From: Agelaius tricolor
Lineage: Eukaryota > Chordata > Aves > Passeriformes > Icteridae
Length of the DNA: 64,000 bases
NCBI GenBank assembly: GCA_023055355.1
Contig: JALJCS010000015.1
Location: 10,595,501-10,659,500 of the forward strand
Direction of reading: 5' to 3'
The position numbers and the translations under genes are program-made. Shown here piece by piece: positions 1-12,800 of the stretch. Under the pieces are notes generated by a model that did not search any database, was not told where the DNA came from, and saw nothing but the letters and a program-made list of their open reading frames with translations. Position 1 is the stretch's first letter. Each line of letters opens with the position of its first letter.

Positions 1-3000
1 TGCAGTCCCTGACACTGGGGCTCATCTCCCATCCTCCTGGGTAGAGAAGTTCACACGCACAGTGCTGGATCAAGCTCTTCATGCTCTAGATGACCTAATT
101 TTTAAAAAATTGGGTTCAGCATGCAGGCTCTTGCTTAAAAAAAAAAAACAAAAAAAAAACCAGATGCTGCAAGTGAGCTAAAAAATCTTGGGTAATTAAA
201 TTGTAATAAAAAAATTGCTTCATTCATTAACTCTGGTAATTGACCAAAAAGCAATAGGACACCTGCTATTTTCATTCTAACTGCCCTGATATAATTCAGG
301 GTGCAATCTTCATGTGGAACACATCATTTAAGTTTAACGTGGCTTCAGATTATTGTATCAAACAGCTCATAGATAGGCTCATTTTTTATTTCCAATCACT
401 ACGTTCAACAGTTTGACCAAAGCTGAATCCTTAGCCCAGGATTTATAACAAACAGCATTTCATCAGATTTCTAAGAATCTTCTCTGTCCTTCTGCTATTT
501 CTCTAGGACCTATCCAGCATGAAATGTGGTCTCTGTAGGTCTTTCAAAGGTCAGTGGGTGTTGCCTCGTATTTTGCTTATTTGTTATTTAAATGTGATAA
601 TGTATTGCCTTTTTGTTATTTTTATTTATTATTTACAATATGTCAATAGATAGAATTGTCTCCCCTGAAGAGTGCTGTCTGACAAACAGATGTACTGGAG
701 ATGCAAAAGAACACATTTTTCCAGCATGGGCCTTTTTTTTTTGTTTTTACATCCTGCAAAAGAAGGATTTATTGTCTAACTGTATGGATGTCAATGCTGA
801 GCCAATTCTGCAGCCCAGTCAGACAGGGCTCTTACTGCAGTAATATATTTATCCAAATAAGCATTGTGGCAACTGGCTGCAAGGATCCAACCAAGCACAT
901 TTCTCACAGTTTTAATTTAAGTAGTAATGGAGTATGAATAAATAACAAGAGCAGAAAATAAGATGGATTGATACAAAGCAATCATTTCAGTGAGTTTTTT
1001 ACTGTAAAAATTACCCCAGAGTTCTTAAGTCGTATCTTGAGAATTTTAGCTAAGCTGCTTCTTGGCCGAGTTCTGTAAGGGCTCTGCTTATTTTCAATTT
1101 CAGCTGTACAACTTGTACAGCACATTGAATGATTTAACCAAGCAGATTTAAAGTTCAGTAGACAGTGTTCTTTGTTAGATTTTAGTCACATACCAAATTC
1201 AATAGACTCTGCTGCAGGCGTATGTCAAAATGCCAGGAAGGCATGAGACATTGTTGAGTATGTTGGAGTTTATTGTTTAAAAAAAAATTAAACTTAGTCT
1301 CTCATTCAATCTTTTTAATTAAATAGTCATACTCTAAACCTCAAGGGACAAAGGAAAAGATAGAATAAAGGCAGTTGTTCTGTAAAACACAACAGATATT
1401 TCTTTATATCTGGACTGAAAAAGTCAGTATATGTCATCTTCCCCAAAAATAAATACAAGTATTTGGGGTAAATGTGTTCCAAGCAGTGAATTGCCATCAC
1501 TACTACTAGCTATTACCTGCATAAAATCACTAACAAATAAACAGCTTTCCTGCATAAATAGAGCTTTGTTTGTTTCTGCATAAGAACTGCTATCATATTC
1601 TCTGCTGGTGAGTTTTGGAAAACAAGTCTAAGATCTCACACAAAAACTGATCAGCCATATGTGATAGCTAGCTAGAAACCAAGTCATTTTTCTGCTCCCT
1701 GTCTGCAAATTTGTCCTTAAATATGAGCACTGAACAGACTGTACGCTAAATCCCAGGCATGAGCATTAAATTGCTTAAGCCCAGAGAACTGCCAGGATTC
1801 TGCCAAGCCTCCCATTGCAAGGAATCCACTCAAAGGCCACTATTAATAGCCTGACCACAAACCCAACCACTGGATTCAGAGTGGGAACACTTGAAAAGGG
1901 CTCCCAATGTGGGCAACCACACCACAGAGAACCAGCAGCCTTTGACTGGGTCTCCCCTGCAATGCTGGAAGGATGTTCCCTCTGCAGGGGTCACAGTGGG
2001 AAGCAGGCTGCTGGCCAGCACAGTTATGGCTTTGCTGGGCCATCAAAGCAAGATTTGAATTTCAGACCATCCATGGGGTATGGACCTTTCCACTCCCTGC
2101 CATATTTACCCAGACAGTAATGTATGTCACCAACCAACATCAACAATAATGATGGTTTTGGCTGCTCTCTGCCTTTGGTTGTATGATCATCAAAATAACA
2201 ACAGAAACAATAAATCTCTTTTATCCTAGTTAATGCTAAATTGTGTGACAGAAGTGCTTAATTCCTGCAAATGTAATGAGAACGAGAAGTGGTACGAATT
2301 CTAAGCCATTGAATTACAATCTTTAAATTGTAATCCTGTTTTCTTCCTTGCAGACTAATTCACAGTAACTTGCACCAAATCAATCAGTAACTCTTTAGAT
2401 TTGGCTTAATATTCATATTCTCAATTATCTATTTAACATGGGTAGAGATGGTTCTTTATTTCTCATACAAAACATTTTCAAATGCAACGTGAAATTTTAC
2501 AAGGTTATGACTAAAACATGCACTATTTTCTTACACCAAACTGCCCAGTGAGTAAAGTCACCTGATTAGTGGTGATCAAACAGCAGCCATGGACTTACAG
2601 GCAGGAGCCTCCATCTGCTCCCTCTGAGACTTCCTAGGCCTGTGTGGCAGAGCAGGTCAATCCTGAGTGTACTCATCTTCAGCAGCATTTGAACAATAAA
2701 ATAAGAAAATACTCCTAAGGTATCTAAAGTTTGAGAAAGAAAGAAAATTATCAGTTACTGCTCAGTGTTTGGCAGTTAGGCTTAGGGCTTGGAAAAGACT
2801 GACTTAACCCAATATAGTAGATTTTCCCACTTGCCTTCCCACTCTCATGAATTTTGCCTATAGAGTTCACTCATGAAACTAAGCCTTACCTTCCCTATTC
2901 TGAAATTTTCCAAAGCCAAAGTAAGCTTTGCAGTGGTTTTAAAAGTCCATTTAACATAAGACTTAAAAATAGGGGTTGGAAAGGCTTACCCAGCCTGGTC

Positions 3001-3330
3001 TCCAGTGTCAAAATGAGCTGCTCTAGGATGAGGGTGAGCACAAGACACACAGAACATGCTGTTTTCCCAGATTACCTTCCAGCCTTCAACCAATTTTATC
3101 AGGGGACTTCCCAAACCAGAAATTATTTCTGTGTTGAAGAAACCTGAATGGCTCTTCCTTGATGATTTTCACCAGTCCTGTTGCAACATGTCACAGTTGA
3201 AACAGGCACAATACACAGAGTACCACCCCACAATAACAGAGAGCTTCAACCCACACAAGGCAACACCTTACCACATCAGAAGGCTTCAAGTGTCTGCTAT
3301 TCTCATACTTTAGCCCAGCCTTTTATACCC

Positions 3331-3452
3331 TCCTGTTAATGCCCTGCACCTGTGTGCCCCTCCTGTTAATGCCCTGCCCCTGTGTGCCCCTCATGGTTCA
3401 TGCCCTGCACCCTGTGTGCCCCTCATTGTTAATGCCCTGCACCTGTGTGCCC
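3331..3452. repeat. 30-bp minisatellite, four copies
   Basis: Four head-to-tail units start at 3331, 3361, 3391 and 3423. Each carries the core ATGCCCTGC followed by an ACCTGTGTGCCCC-like end. The first two differ by one base. The third has 32 bases and several changes, and the fourth differs at a few positions. Short open frames over it only echo the repeat. Confidence 0.9.
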
Positions 3453-4189
3453 TCTGCTCCCCTGGGCACTCCATGGCTCATTGCTGTCAGTGCTGCTCAC
3501 CTGCTGCTCACAGCTGCAGCTCATTGGGGATGAGGCTGGGCCCAGCCCCATCCCAAGTACCACAAACTGTGCACCTACACAGTCCATGGTTTGAACCCTC
3601 ATCAACTTTTAGCATCCAGATAGGAGGAGTCTGACAGGTTGAATATTCTGCAAGAGGGGATGGGATGGCTGGTACAGGTGCTGTTCAGAGAAGGATTTAA
3701 CCTTTTGCATTAGTATATCAAAGCAGATAGTTAGCTGAGAGTACAGCAGCTATGTGGCAGTTGTATTTTTTTTTAAGCAGAAGTTAACTTTTTTATTTAG
3801 TTGAACAGGCTTGAAGTAAATTCTACCAACTTTCATTTTCAAACTACAATAGCCAATAATCACTTACAATCCAGGTGCTGGGGAGGTGTGCAAGAACCTT
3901 TTAAAATGTAAAATAACATGATTCTCTGACAAGTAGAAAGGAAATCATTTTCAATCTAAAAGCAGTTGGAAAATTCATGATGTGTACTCATTAAAAGTGC
4001 CTTCAAGATATCAAGACAGGCTTTCTCTGTAAACGCCAGATGAATGAGAATGGTAAGCAGCAGCTATGATGTACAACGCTTCAATGAACACAGTTGGTCT
4101 TGGTTTATGCTGCTGGGTTGGCTTTTTTTAATGAATCTGTATTGCTTAAAAGAGTTGTATATGTACTAAAAGTAGGAAAGGAGTAGAGG

Positions 4190-4240
4190 AGAAAATCTAA
4201 AGTAGAAATTAGATTTTCTACTTTACACCTCTGTGTAAAG
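4190..4240. repeat. Cluster of overlapping short inverted repeats
   Basis: Three perfect palindromic pairs lie in 51 bases. AGAAAATCTAA (4190-4200) pairs with 4209-4219. AAAGTAGAAA (4199-4208) pairs with 4215-4224. CTTTACAC (4221-4228) pairs with GTGTAAAG (4233-4240). The first two are mutually exclusive. The origin is unknown. Confidence 0.8.
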
Positions 4241-6125
4241 ATGGAAAATATTGATGTTGCATTGTGAGCAAATATTGGGACAGTGGAGGCAGCACTTTTT
4301 TTTTTAAATTACTAGCTGCTTAAATGCCTCAGTGTGGAAAGCAAGATGCTTCTCTAATAAGGAGAAACAAGACACTCTCTCTATAAGGAGAAACAGTATC
4401 AATTCTTTCAGCACCAACTGAAGCCCCAAATTTTGCCCAACCTCAGTACTGCTCACAATCATTCACATAGGGCTGCAATGGTGAACAGGACTGTGTTGGG
4501 CTCTGAGTCAAACAGTTTTCACCTTGCTGACAGCAGGAAGATAGGCACAGCTCTGAGTTATAATAATCCTTTTACATTATAAAAGTACTGAAGCTGCACT
4601 GTCAAGATTTGGTCCAGTAGCTCCAAAGCCACCACGAGCTTTACATGGATTTCAAGAGGTGATGGCTAAAATCCCAGTGATCCTAAACAAAAGGTATGGG
4701 ATGGAAATTCTACATATGATACTGTAAGGGTTTAATTACTTTTTATTCAAGTGCCATTAAATTCACGAAAGGATGATCTATCTACTTGATTCCAAGGACT
4801 CAGTTTCTTACAGCACCTGACCAGCAATCTTAGTCACAGCTGTATTTGTCCTCAGCTGCAGGTGATCAGCCTCTCACCCTCTGCTTTTCCACACAGGAAA
4901 CCCGGGAGAATGTTTTAAAGAAACAGGTGCAGTTATCAACATTTAAACATCACAGATGTTAATTAATCACAAAGAATAATAGTGACCTGGCTCAGCTTTT
5001 CATGAAGCCACCTCTTTATTCTGCTGCTTAAGTTTTACCAAAAAACTTGTGTAACAAACTTTTCTTCTTACTCCAGTTTATAAGTGAAGTCCTTAAAAGA
5101 AATGAAACACAAAATAAAATTAAAGCATCAAACCTTTGGGAAGCCTCGTTATTTCTATTTTCGAGGTCTGGAGAAAGAAGAGATGGATTATGAGCAGTTA
5201 CAGGCTCTTCTACTGTTCCTAAATCTTAATTATGTTTTATACTCTGCAACATACTTTATAAGGAGCTTAACTTTAAGCATGAGCTTAAGAGCCATTGAAA
5301 CCAAGGGGAAGAAGGCAAAGTGTAAGAATGCTGGTAACCAGAAATGGTCTCTTGGCAGGCCACAGGTATCATTAGCTTATCTCCAGGCTGACAGAGGCCA
5401 TTGACACCTGTGGGAGGTTTAGAATGGTTTGATTTACCTGGACTTTAACTGGTGTTTATTTTTCTGTAATTAAAATGCATTAAATGTAAGCAGATTTTTA
5501 CATCTGAGTGTGTGCTGAATCAGTACAGTCCCACTGTCAATGTTCCTGAAGATGTATTTTTGCAGTGCACAGTGTGGGCTGGAATCCAGTCAGGTCATCC
5601 CACAGGGACTTGTGCCCAATCCCAACCCCAACATCCACCACAAGATCAGCCAGGTGAACTTCTCTGTGGTGATGCTGCACTCCTCACCCACCAAACCCCC
5701 CAGCAGGGAGGATGGCAGGGAGCTCCTGGAACTGCTCTCTTTTGGTGGGCATCTCCAACCCATTGCACCAGGCCCACCTTTCTCCTCAGTGCTTTAATTC
5801 CAGTCATTGTTCAGTGATGTCAGGTGTCAGGGACAGATCAGTGCCATGTTACAACATCTGCCATCCCAAGAGCAGTAGGGATTTTGTGACTCCATCCTTG
5901 ACCCCAAGATGCTGCAATTTAAACAGCCTCATGTCAGAAACAGAAAAAGATTAAACAATCAAGCATGCAGAATCACAGGCTGGAAATCATCTCTCCTGCC
6001 CTTTCCTTCTCCCCAGGCTTTTAATCTTACATGGGATTTTTTGCATGTGCATTAAGATAATTCTTTCCCTAAATTAGTATTGACTGTAGCTCTGGATCTT
6101 CCAGTGAAGGTGCTGGAGGGCAAAA

Positions 6126-6360
6126 GAATCATAGCATCATAGAATGGTATGGGTTGGAAAGGACCTTATAGATCATCTCATCTAGCTCCAGCCTTGCTGC
6201 CACAGGCAGGGACACCTTCCACAAAGACCACACTGGTCAAAGCCCCATCTGACCTGGCCTTGAAACACTCCCAGGGATGAGGGACACAGAACTCTGATTT
6301 CCCCATGCCTGGTGCAGCCAGCAAAGTGCCCCTGATCCCCAGCAGGGCCTGCAGGAGCCC
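6126..6360 (-). mobile_element. CR1 LINE 3' fragment
   Basis: The plus strand starts with the reverse of the CR1 tail (ATCATAGCATCATAGAATGG), then GGGTTGGAAAGGACCTTATA and GATCATCTCATCTAG. It then passes through the conserved GACACCTTCCAC and AAAGCCCCATCTGACCTGG segments. The element is therefore in minus orientation with its 3' end at the low coordinate. It is truncated and non-coding. The 5' border is fuzzy. CR1 is the dominant LINE of birds, which supports the avian call. Confidence 0.85.
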
Positions 6361-6714
6361 ACAGAGCCCCATATCCCAGGGATGGTTCCCTCCTGTCTCA
6401 GGGATTTTCTGTGAGGTTCCTGACAGTCACTTTTCCATTTGCACTGCCAGGCTGGGCCTGCCTGGCTGTTGAGAACCAGCAGCAGAGACTGATGACATGG
6501 CCTCCAGTCTGCATAAAAATGACTGAACCAGTGGCAACAAGCAGAAAGCAACATTTGCCCTCAAGAACAAGGCTAGGACAGTGCCTGTATGTGCACTGTG
6601 CCTTGCAGGGACTCTGCAAACCTGTCATGTTATTCCCAGTTGCCTGTTATGAGCAACAAATACAATTCTGGAGGAATTTTTTGCTACACATGAAAGCTCA
6701 TACAGTTTTTAATT

Positions 6715-6850
6715 TTGAGAGTGTTGTCTTTGGGGTTTCTGTGGTTTTGTGTTTTGTTTTTGTGGGGGTTTTGTTTTTTGGAGGTGTTTTTTGTTTTGGT
6801 TTGGCTTGGGTTTTTTTGTTTTGTTTTGTTTTGTTCTGTTTATTTTTTCT
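6715..6850. repeat. T/G-rich simple sequence with a TTTTG run
   Basis: The plus strand is almost only T and G, with several TTTTG units around 6821-6838. It creates a long hydrophobic open frame (Phe, Val, Leu, Cys, Gly) that has no support as a gene. Confidence 0.8.
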
Positions 6851-9800
6851 GATACTCTCAACCTGAATGCTACTTTATTTCTTCATTGTAAGGCTTTTTG
6901 ACTTATTCAACTTTAATTTTCCTGTGCTGTCTATGAAATGCTTCTTGTTGGCTGAACTAGATTATGCTGATACAGAGTGCTCATGTAGCCTTGCATTTCC
7001 TTGGCTCCCAGATATTGACTGGAGATCTGTGTAATTAAAACCATGCTTCCCCACATGAATGCCTGTTTGGAGACTCTGTTCTGGCTAGGCCAGCAACTGC
7101 TCCTTGTTAGGGTTTCTTAGGGGTGCAAATTGTCCCAGAATACATAGTATATGTAGTTTGTCTCAAGTTATATAGATGACCAATTATTTTTTCATCTCCT
7201 TGTCTTTTATTCTGTTTCCTGCCTTCAGCAGCAGAGGGCAGGGCTGGTGCAGTGCCCTCCTCCCACCTGGAAGCCCCTGAAATCACCTTACTTGGGAGCC
7301 AGGCTCCCACAAGGAGTGTGTGCCTTTCCAAAGAGGTGACCTTCCTCCACTGCTCACGTTTCTGCTGCTCAGTCCATCTGTTTGTTTGGTCCTCTTGTGC
7401 TCCTGGCTCCCTTGGAATGGCCCTGGAGAACTGAGTTAATACCCAAGATAAAAAAAAGATAAGGCCAACAGTCTTACCAATGTGGATGGAAAGGATTTGA
7501 AATCACCTTTACCACTTTTGTATGTTAAACAGAACTCCTGACCAGTTAGGAACACTACAAGCATTTTGCATTTTTTACAAATAAGGTTACCTCATAGTGG
7601 CAATAGCTTTTACAAATATAATTGCACTGTAGTTCTATAAAATAAAGTGTAATGCAAAACTTACACTTTCCAATTACACAATAGTAATTGTGAATAATTT
7701 CAAAAAATCTCTGGCCTTTTATATGGCTATTTCTAACCCTGAACTTGTGCACACTATATAAACACCATCTGTAGAGAAGGTAAGACAACTTCTGTTGGAG
7801 CACAGATTTACAAAATTGTATCATCAACTTCTCAGTGAGTGTCCAGTTAAACAATATTGTCTGTACCTTCTAAACAACACTGATTCAGCAACTTACCTTT
7901 TGGAATCACACTCCTGCTTTATTGCATCCAGGCTTACAGACCTTCTGTTCTTTCTGTTTATTGCCAGAACATTTATGCATATGCCCCAAATCCCTACAGC
8001 ACCTCCATCCCATCCTGCCTGGGCACGTGCACCTCACATCCTGCCCCAGCCCCTCCATGTGCAGCCTGATTATGCAGCAGCAGTTGACACAGAGCAGTGG
8101 TTTCCAAATTCTTGCTGTGAAAAGCTTTTGAGGTGTTTCAGTAGAAGGCTGCTGGTTGTGAATACGAAAGCAGGGGCTTTCCCCTGTGCAGAGGCCCCTT
8201 CTTAAGTATAAAGTACAAACAATGAAAATGAAAAGCAATAAAAAAAGAAAGATCTGGGCTTTCAATGCTTCTTAGGGTCAAGCACTAAACCCTCTTTTGA
8301 CAGCTACACAACCCACACTTGTTCGCCTCAAGAGAATTTGACCTCAAGTAAGGAATTGAACAAAGTGCATATTTTGTCTACAGTGGACAAATACGTTGTT
8401 CTAAAGCAACAAACTGCAGATAAAATATACAGATAATGATAGGGGAGGAAAAACCCCACACTCCCTAAAATGAAACCCCACTGTAATTTATGCACATTTA
8501 AAAAAAATAACAAAGTGGTTTTTATTTCACTGACTTTACATTGTAGGGCAGAAGCTTATTAAAGCATTATATTTCTTCTCTGTTATTGATTAACCAAAGT
8601 CAAATAACATTATCATTTTGCTTAATGCATTTAAAGCACAAATATTTTCCCAGATGCTCTGCACAGGCACTTTGCAGATTTCAGTGGAAGTTGTTTACAT
8701 GCTGAAACACTGAGCCTGGATAGAAACACTTTGCTGTGATAGCAACACACACCCAACAGTTTTCATTTTCTCAATTCAGAAGGAAAATTGCTGTTCCTCC
8801 CTCTCCTTCAAATTCTCTTTCTCCAAGAAATATTCCTACGTCATTGGAAAAAATTACAAGCATGCTCATAATGGCTGCATTTCTCTGTCCATTTTCAGCT
8901 AAACCCTGGTCCAAAGTATCCTGAAATCATTGGGATTATTTTTACAGGCTTCATGGGCTCTTATTTAGCCCCGAGTGCACCACAAGGCTCGTGTTAATTC
9001 CTGGGTGCAGAGCTCAGTGGTGCTGCTGCCAACGGCCCCCCCGGCACCGGGAGATCTCCTCCTGCCCCAGCAGAGGCTGCAGCTGCACTCCCCATGGCCA
9101 CAGGGACAGGGGATGCAGTGAACCACGGTGGGCTGCTCTGCTCCCTTTGGAATTAGCAGTTATACCTTGCTTTGCCATCCAACACCAAAGTGGCATGAAA
9201 TGAGATGAGCATGGAGCCCGTGCTGCACCCACGTCCTGCTGTGCCCGGGGGCAATGGGACCAGCACCCATTCCCAGTGGGAGCTGCCTCTTGTGCTGCTG
9301 AACAGGCAGCGATGCAGAATTGTGAATCAGTTCTTTTTTTTTTTTCTTGCTGATCAGCAGCTTTGAAAATGGAAAGAAATAATTGGAACAAACTCTACCT
9401 TCAGTTTAAAGCCAAGTACAGCTACAGGAAACATCAACAGAAATGACTGTGAAAGTATCATGATTTTTGTTCAAGGATGTTTAATTTGTCCAAGCCTGCT
9501 AGCAAGTTCTGATCATTTTCTGAAGTGAAGGATAACTTCATTTGCCTTGGGTTAAAGGAAGAAAGGAAGAAAAAAAGAGATTGCCCAGCTTTTACAGGAA
9601 CACAAGTATCTAAACTGACACTCAGAATTACACGTATTTCACCATAGGCTCAAGATTTGCTGTAAAATACTTGTCTGCTGTAATTGACCAAAACTTTATA
9701 GATTTATCTGCCACCATTCTATAAGGGAGAAAGTCTGTTTACACAAGGATGATAATTATCACTAGCTTCATCTATATTCTGTCAATGCCAAAGCATGCTA

Positions 9801-12800
9801 AGCAGTAACCAAATCCTTTGACAGTCCGTGCAGCAAAGCACCTAACATGTTAACCCCAAAATCCCCAAATGCATGCCTAGATTTATGTATATTTTAGACA
9901 TTTGCCACATACAATTAAGTGCACCCATCTGGACATCTCTTTAGTAAAACAAATATGTATTGTGTATGTGCACAATCTATTAATCTCCTTGTAACCCGCA
10001 GGAACAGGAGGAACGTGAAGGGAGGTGAAAGAGGAGAAGTTCTTCAGGACCAGCTTTCCACAGGTGGTGAGCAGATAGGAGCAGGGTGCAAGATTTTATT
10101 TATTTTTTCTATATGTGTAAACATGCACATCAGGGCAGCAGTGATAATCCCCTGATCAACAGTCCATACAGCAGAGTTTTCCAAAGTGCGTTCTGATTTC
10201 CAGACACCAAATATTCTTCACTTTCAAAATTAGAAAGGGGAAACTAAGAAATGGTACAGCTACTTACTATTTTTTAAAATTTAATGGTCAATTCTTATGA
10301 TTCCTGGAATATCAAAGCTAATTCCAAGATTAAGTACCTTTAACTACCAGCAAGAAAATTGTAACACAAAGGGTTTATTATGTATGTACTTAACTTACTG
10401 TTTATTATGTATGTGCTAATGCAATGTATATTTTTGTTATCAGTACAGTATGGGCTGCAGCACTAAAATAAACCAGCCTGCAGTAAATACACCCTTTAGG
10501 TTTCACAAATATTGCCAGCTGATACCCTGGCACTTTGTTTGCTGCATTTACATCTCTGTTTTGTAAATACAAATATTTGGTTAAGGCATCTGCTCAGTCA
10601 AGAGCTGTGACTGCTGATCCAGGTAGAAGTTTTCAGACCTGTGCACAGTAGAATCCCTTCTAAATGACTGCAGATACAATTCATCATCAGGTGGGTAATT
10701 CTTTACACATTTATGATGATTCAGTCATTGAACCAGCACTAAGGTTAGAACACCTGTACCTGAAAATGAGACCCGTGACTTTGTTTTGGATAGAATTTAA
10801 TAAAAAAAAAATGCAGAAAATGTAAGATTACTTTTAGGTTCTGATTATTATTATAAACACTTGGATCTGTTTAGGAAACAAATACAATGTTTTTCAATTA
10901 AACCCCTGACCTATAAAAGCACTTGAGCAACTGTGTAACAGAGCATATGAGTAGTCACTTCAATGAAATTACTACCTTTATACATGAATTATCAGCTCAT
11001 TTAAATTATTTTCTGGATCAAAGCCTCTCTTTTACAATTAGAGCAGCAGAGTTACAATGATGCAGCAACTCCAGTTTGGAGAAAAATAACAGACCAAAGG
11101 TAACTTCATCATAAAGATATTCCTGGAGAGGAAGGAGAATAAATTATACCTGGAAGAAGTGTCCATATAACTGCAAGACAAGTATAATTTTCTGTTCAAC
11201 TTTTTTTACCTGGAAGATTAAAATAAATTTCATTTCAAATCTTCTAAGAAAATTCTCCATTGCTTTGGCTTGTTTAGGGCCTGAAGATGTTAATGCTCCA
11301 AGAACTTGGACAAAACCCACTATTTAAAATACCACTTCTGGTTTTCAACTGAGGTAAACAGAATGCATTCTGAATCTCCAGTGTAGGCTATTGAAGTGTC
11401 ACAGCAGCTCGTTCAAAGCAATACATTCACTTCTCAAAGATTTTCGTATTATAATCGAAAATTCTCTCCCTCCGATGCACCTGAGAAGCATTAACTTCTT
11501 GGTGACTTTAAGAACCAAATCCTTTAATACAAACCTAGCTTTTCCCACAGGCACTTGAAAATATTTAGCATTTTTTCAGTTGGATGCAATTTTCATAATA
11601 AAGTAGCTCACTTGGCTACCTGACACCACAGACAAAGACGCCGAGTGAGCAGCTCCTGCCAACTCAGAGCATGATTGCAGCCCTCAGTCACATATTAAGT
11701 AGGCTTTGAGACATCCAATTGCTGTAACAATGCAAGCAATTTATGTATTATATATTAGTGTTATATATTTTTTCATTACTCATAACATATGTATTTTCTT
11801 CTGTAACATCCAGGCACAAGTCTTTCACACCCCATGTCTTTAAGTCAGCCTTAACAGAGCATACAATAGCTGTTATATTTATGTAACATTTAAATTCCAC
11901 TTCTCTGACCAGTTTTAGGTTACCAAAGCAGCCCTTTGGTATTATTCTGAATGCCACTGGCCCATCCCTGTGGATGCTGCTCCATACATTTGTTTAAATT
12001 TCACTGGCAAGCCTCACAGAAATGTGTGGGAATGCCAAATACTTTTTTCTGTGACAAAATACTCAGCCCCCGTCTATCAAATCAGAAATGTTCATAGTTA
12101 ACTGCATTTCTGGCAGTTTCAAGGGTACAATTGTAAAACTACAGTATATTTTGTCAAATCAAACCCTACAATGATCCTGGTTTACTTCCATCCACTTAGC
12201 CTATTAATGCAGGCTAATACTGCATGTTCTTGTGGCAGCAAACCCTAAAGTGTACCAGGAGACTCCAGTGATAGATTACATGTACATGCTGTGTCATATC
12301 CAATTAACTCAAATTGACTGTGTACTGCATTATGCTGTTAGTGCATGGAAGATCAATAAATATGGAGAAAATCCAACGAGGCGCTCTCCATTCCCATCCA
12401 ATTCTAGTAGGTCTGAGACAGATCATGCTCCTATGATGTGTGTGCTGCTGCTGAAGAGGGCAGGTGGTGCATAGACACCATTCAAACTTGGCCTATTCAA
12501 TCTAAACTCCTCTAACTCGCCATTCATGCATAGCAAAACACCATCTGGTCCTATTTTGCCTCCAGCAATCACAGCTGACCAAAAACGATAATAACAGCTG
12601 TTGCAAAACAAAAGCCAAACAAAGGGGGGAGGGAAAGGTTAGAATGCAGTCCAGTGCTGCAAAATACTCCATGAAGTGAGAAATGAAAAAGGAGCCATTC
12701 AAATAGGAATCCCCATTGAAAAGAGTCAGTGCAAGACTTGTGGTTAAACTTGAGATATTTAATCCATCTGTCCTGCAAACCACAATGGTCAGGTGATAAT

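Noticed and set aside
1815..2120. Plus-strand 101-codon frame
   Set aside because: Low-information Ser/Gly/His/Gln-rich sequence, partly open on the other strand, with no family signature.
2975..3010. Possible third CR1 copy (GGGGTTGGAAAGG)
   Set aside because: Only a short match; the following bases do not continue the CR1 3' end.
5512..5817. Overlapping plus-strand frames of 101 and 85 codons
   Set aside because: Two frames are open over the same GC-richer, Pro/Ser-rich stretch. No domain, no splice context and no family match that I know.
6411..6866. Plus-strand 151-codon frame with a hydrophobic Phe/Val/Leu tail
   Set aside because: It begins next to the CR1 fragment and its tail is the T/G-rich simple stretch, which gives false membrane-like sequence.
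9014..9391. Minus-strand 125-codon frame over a GC-richer patch
   Set aside because: Composition-driven: few stops in GC-rich DNA, no motif, and the plus strand is equally open in part.
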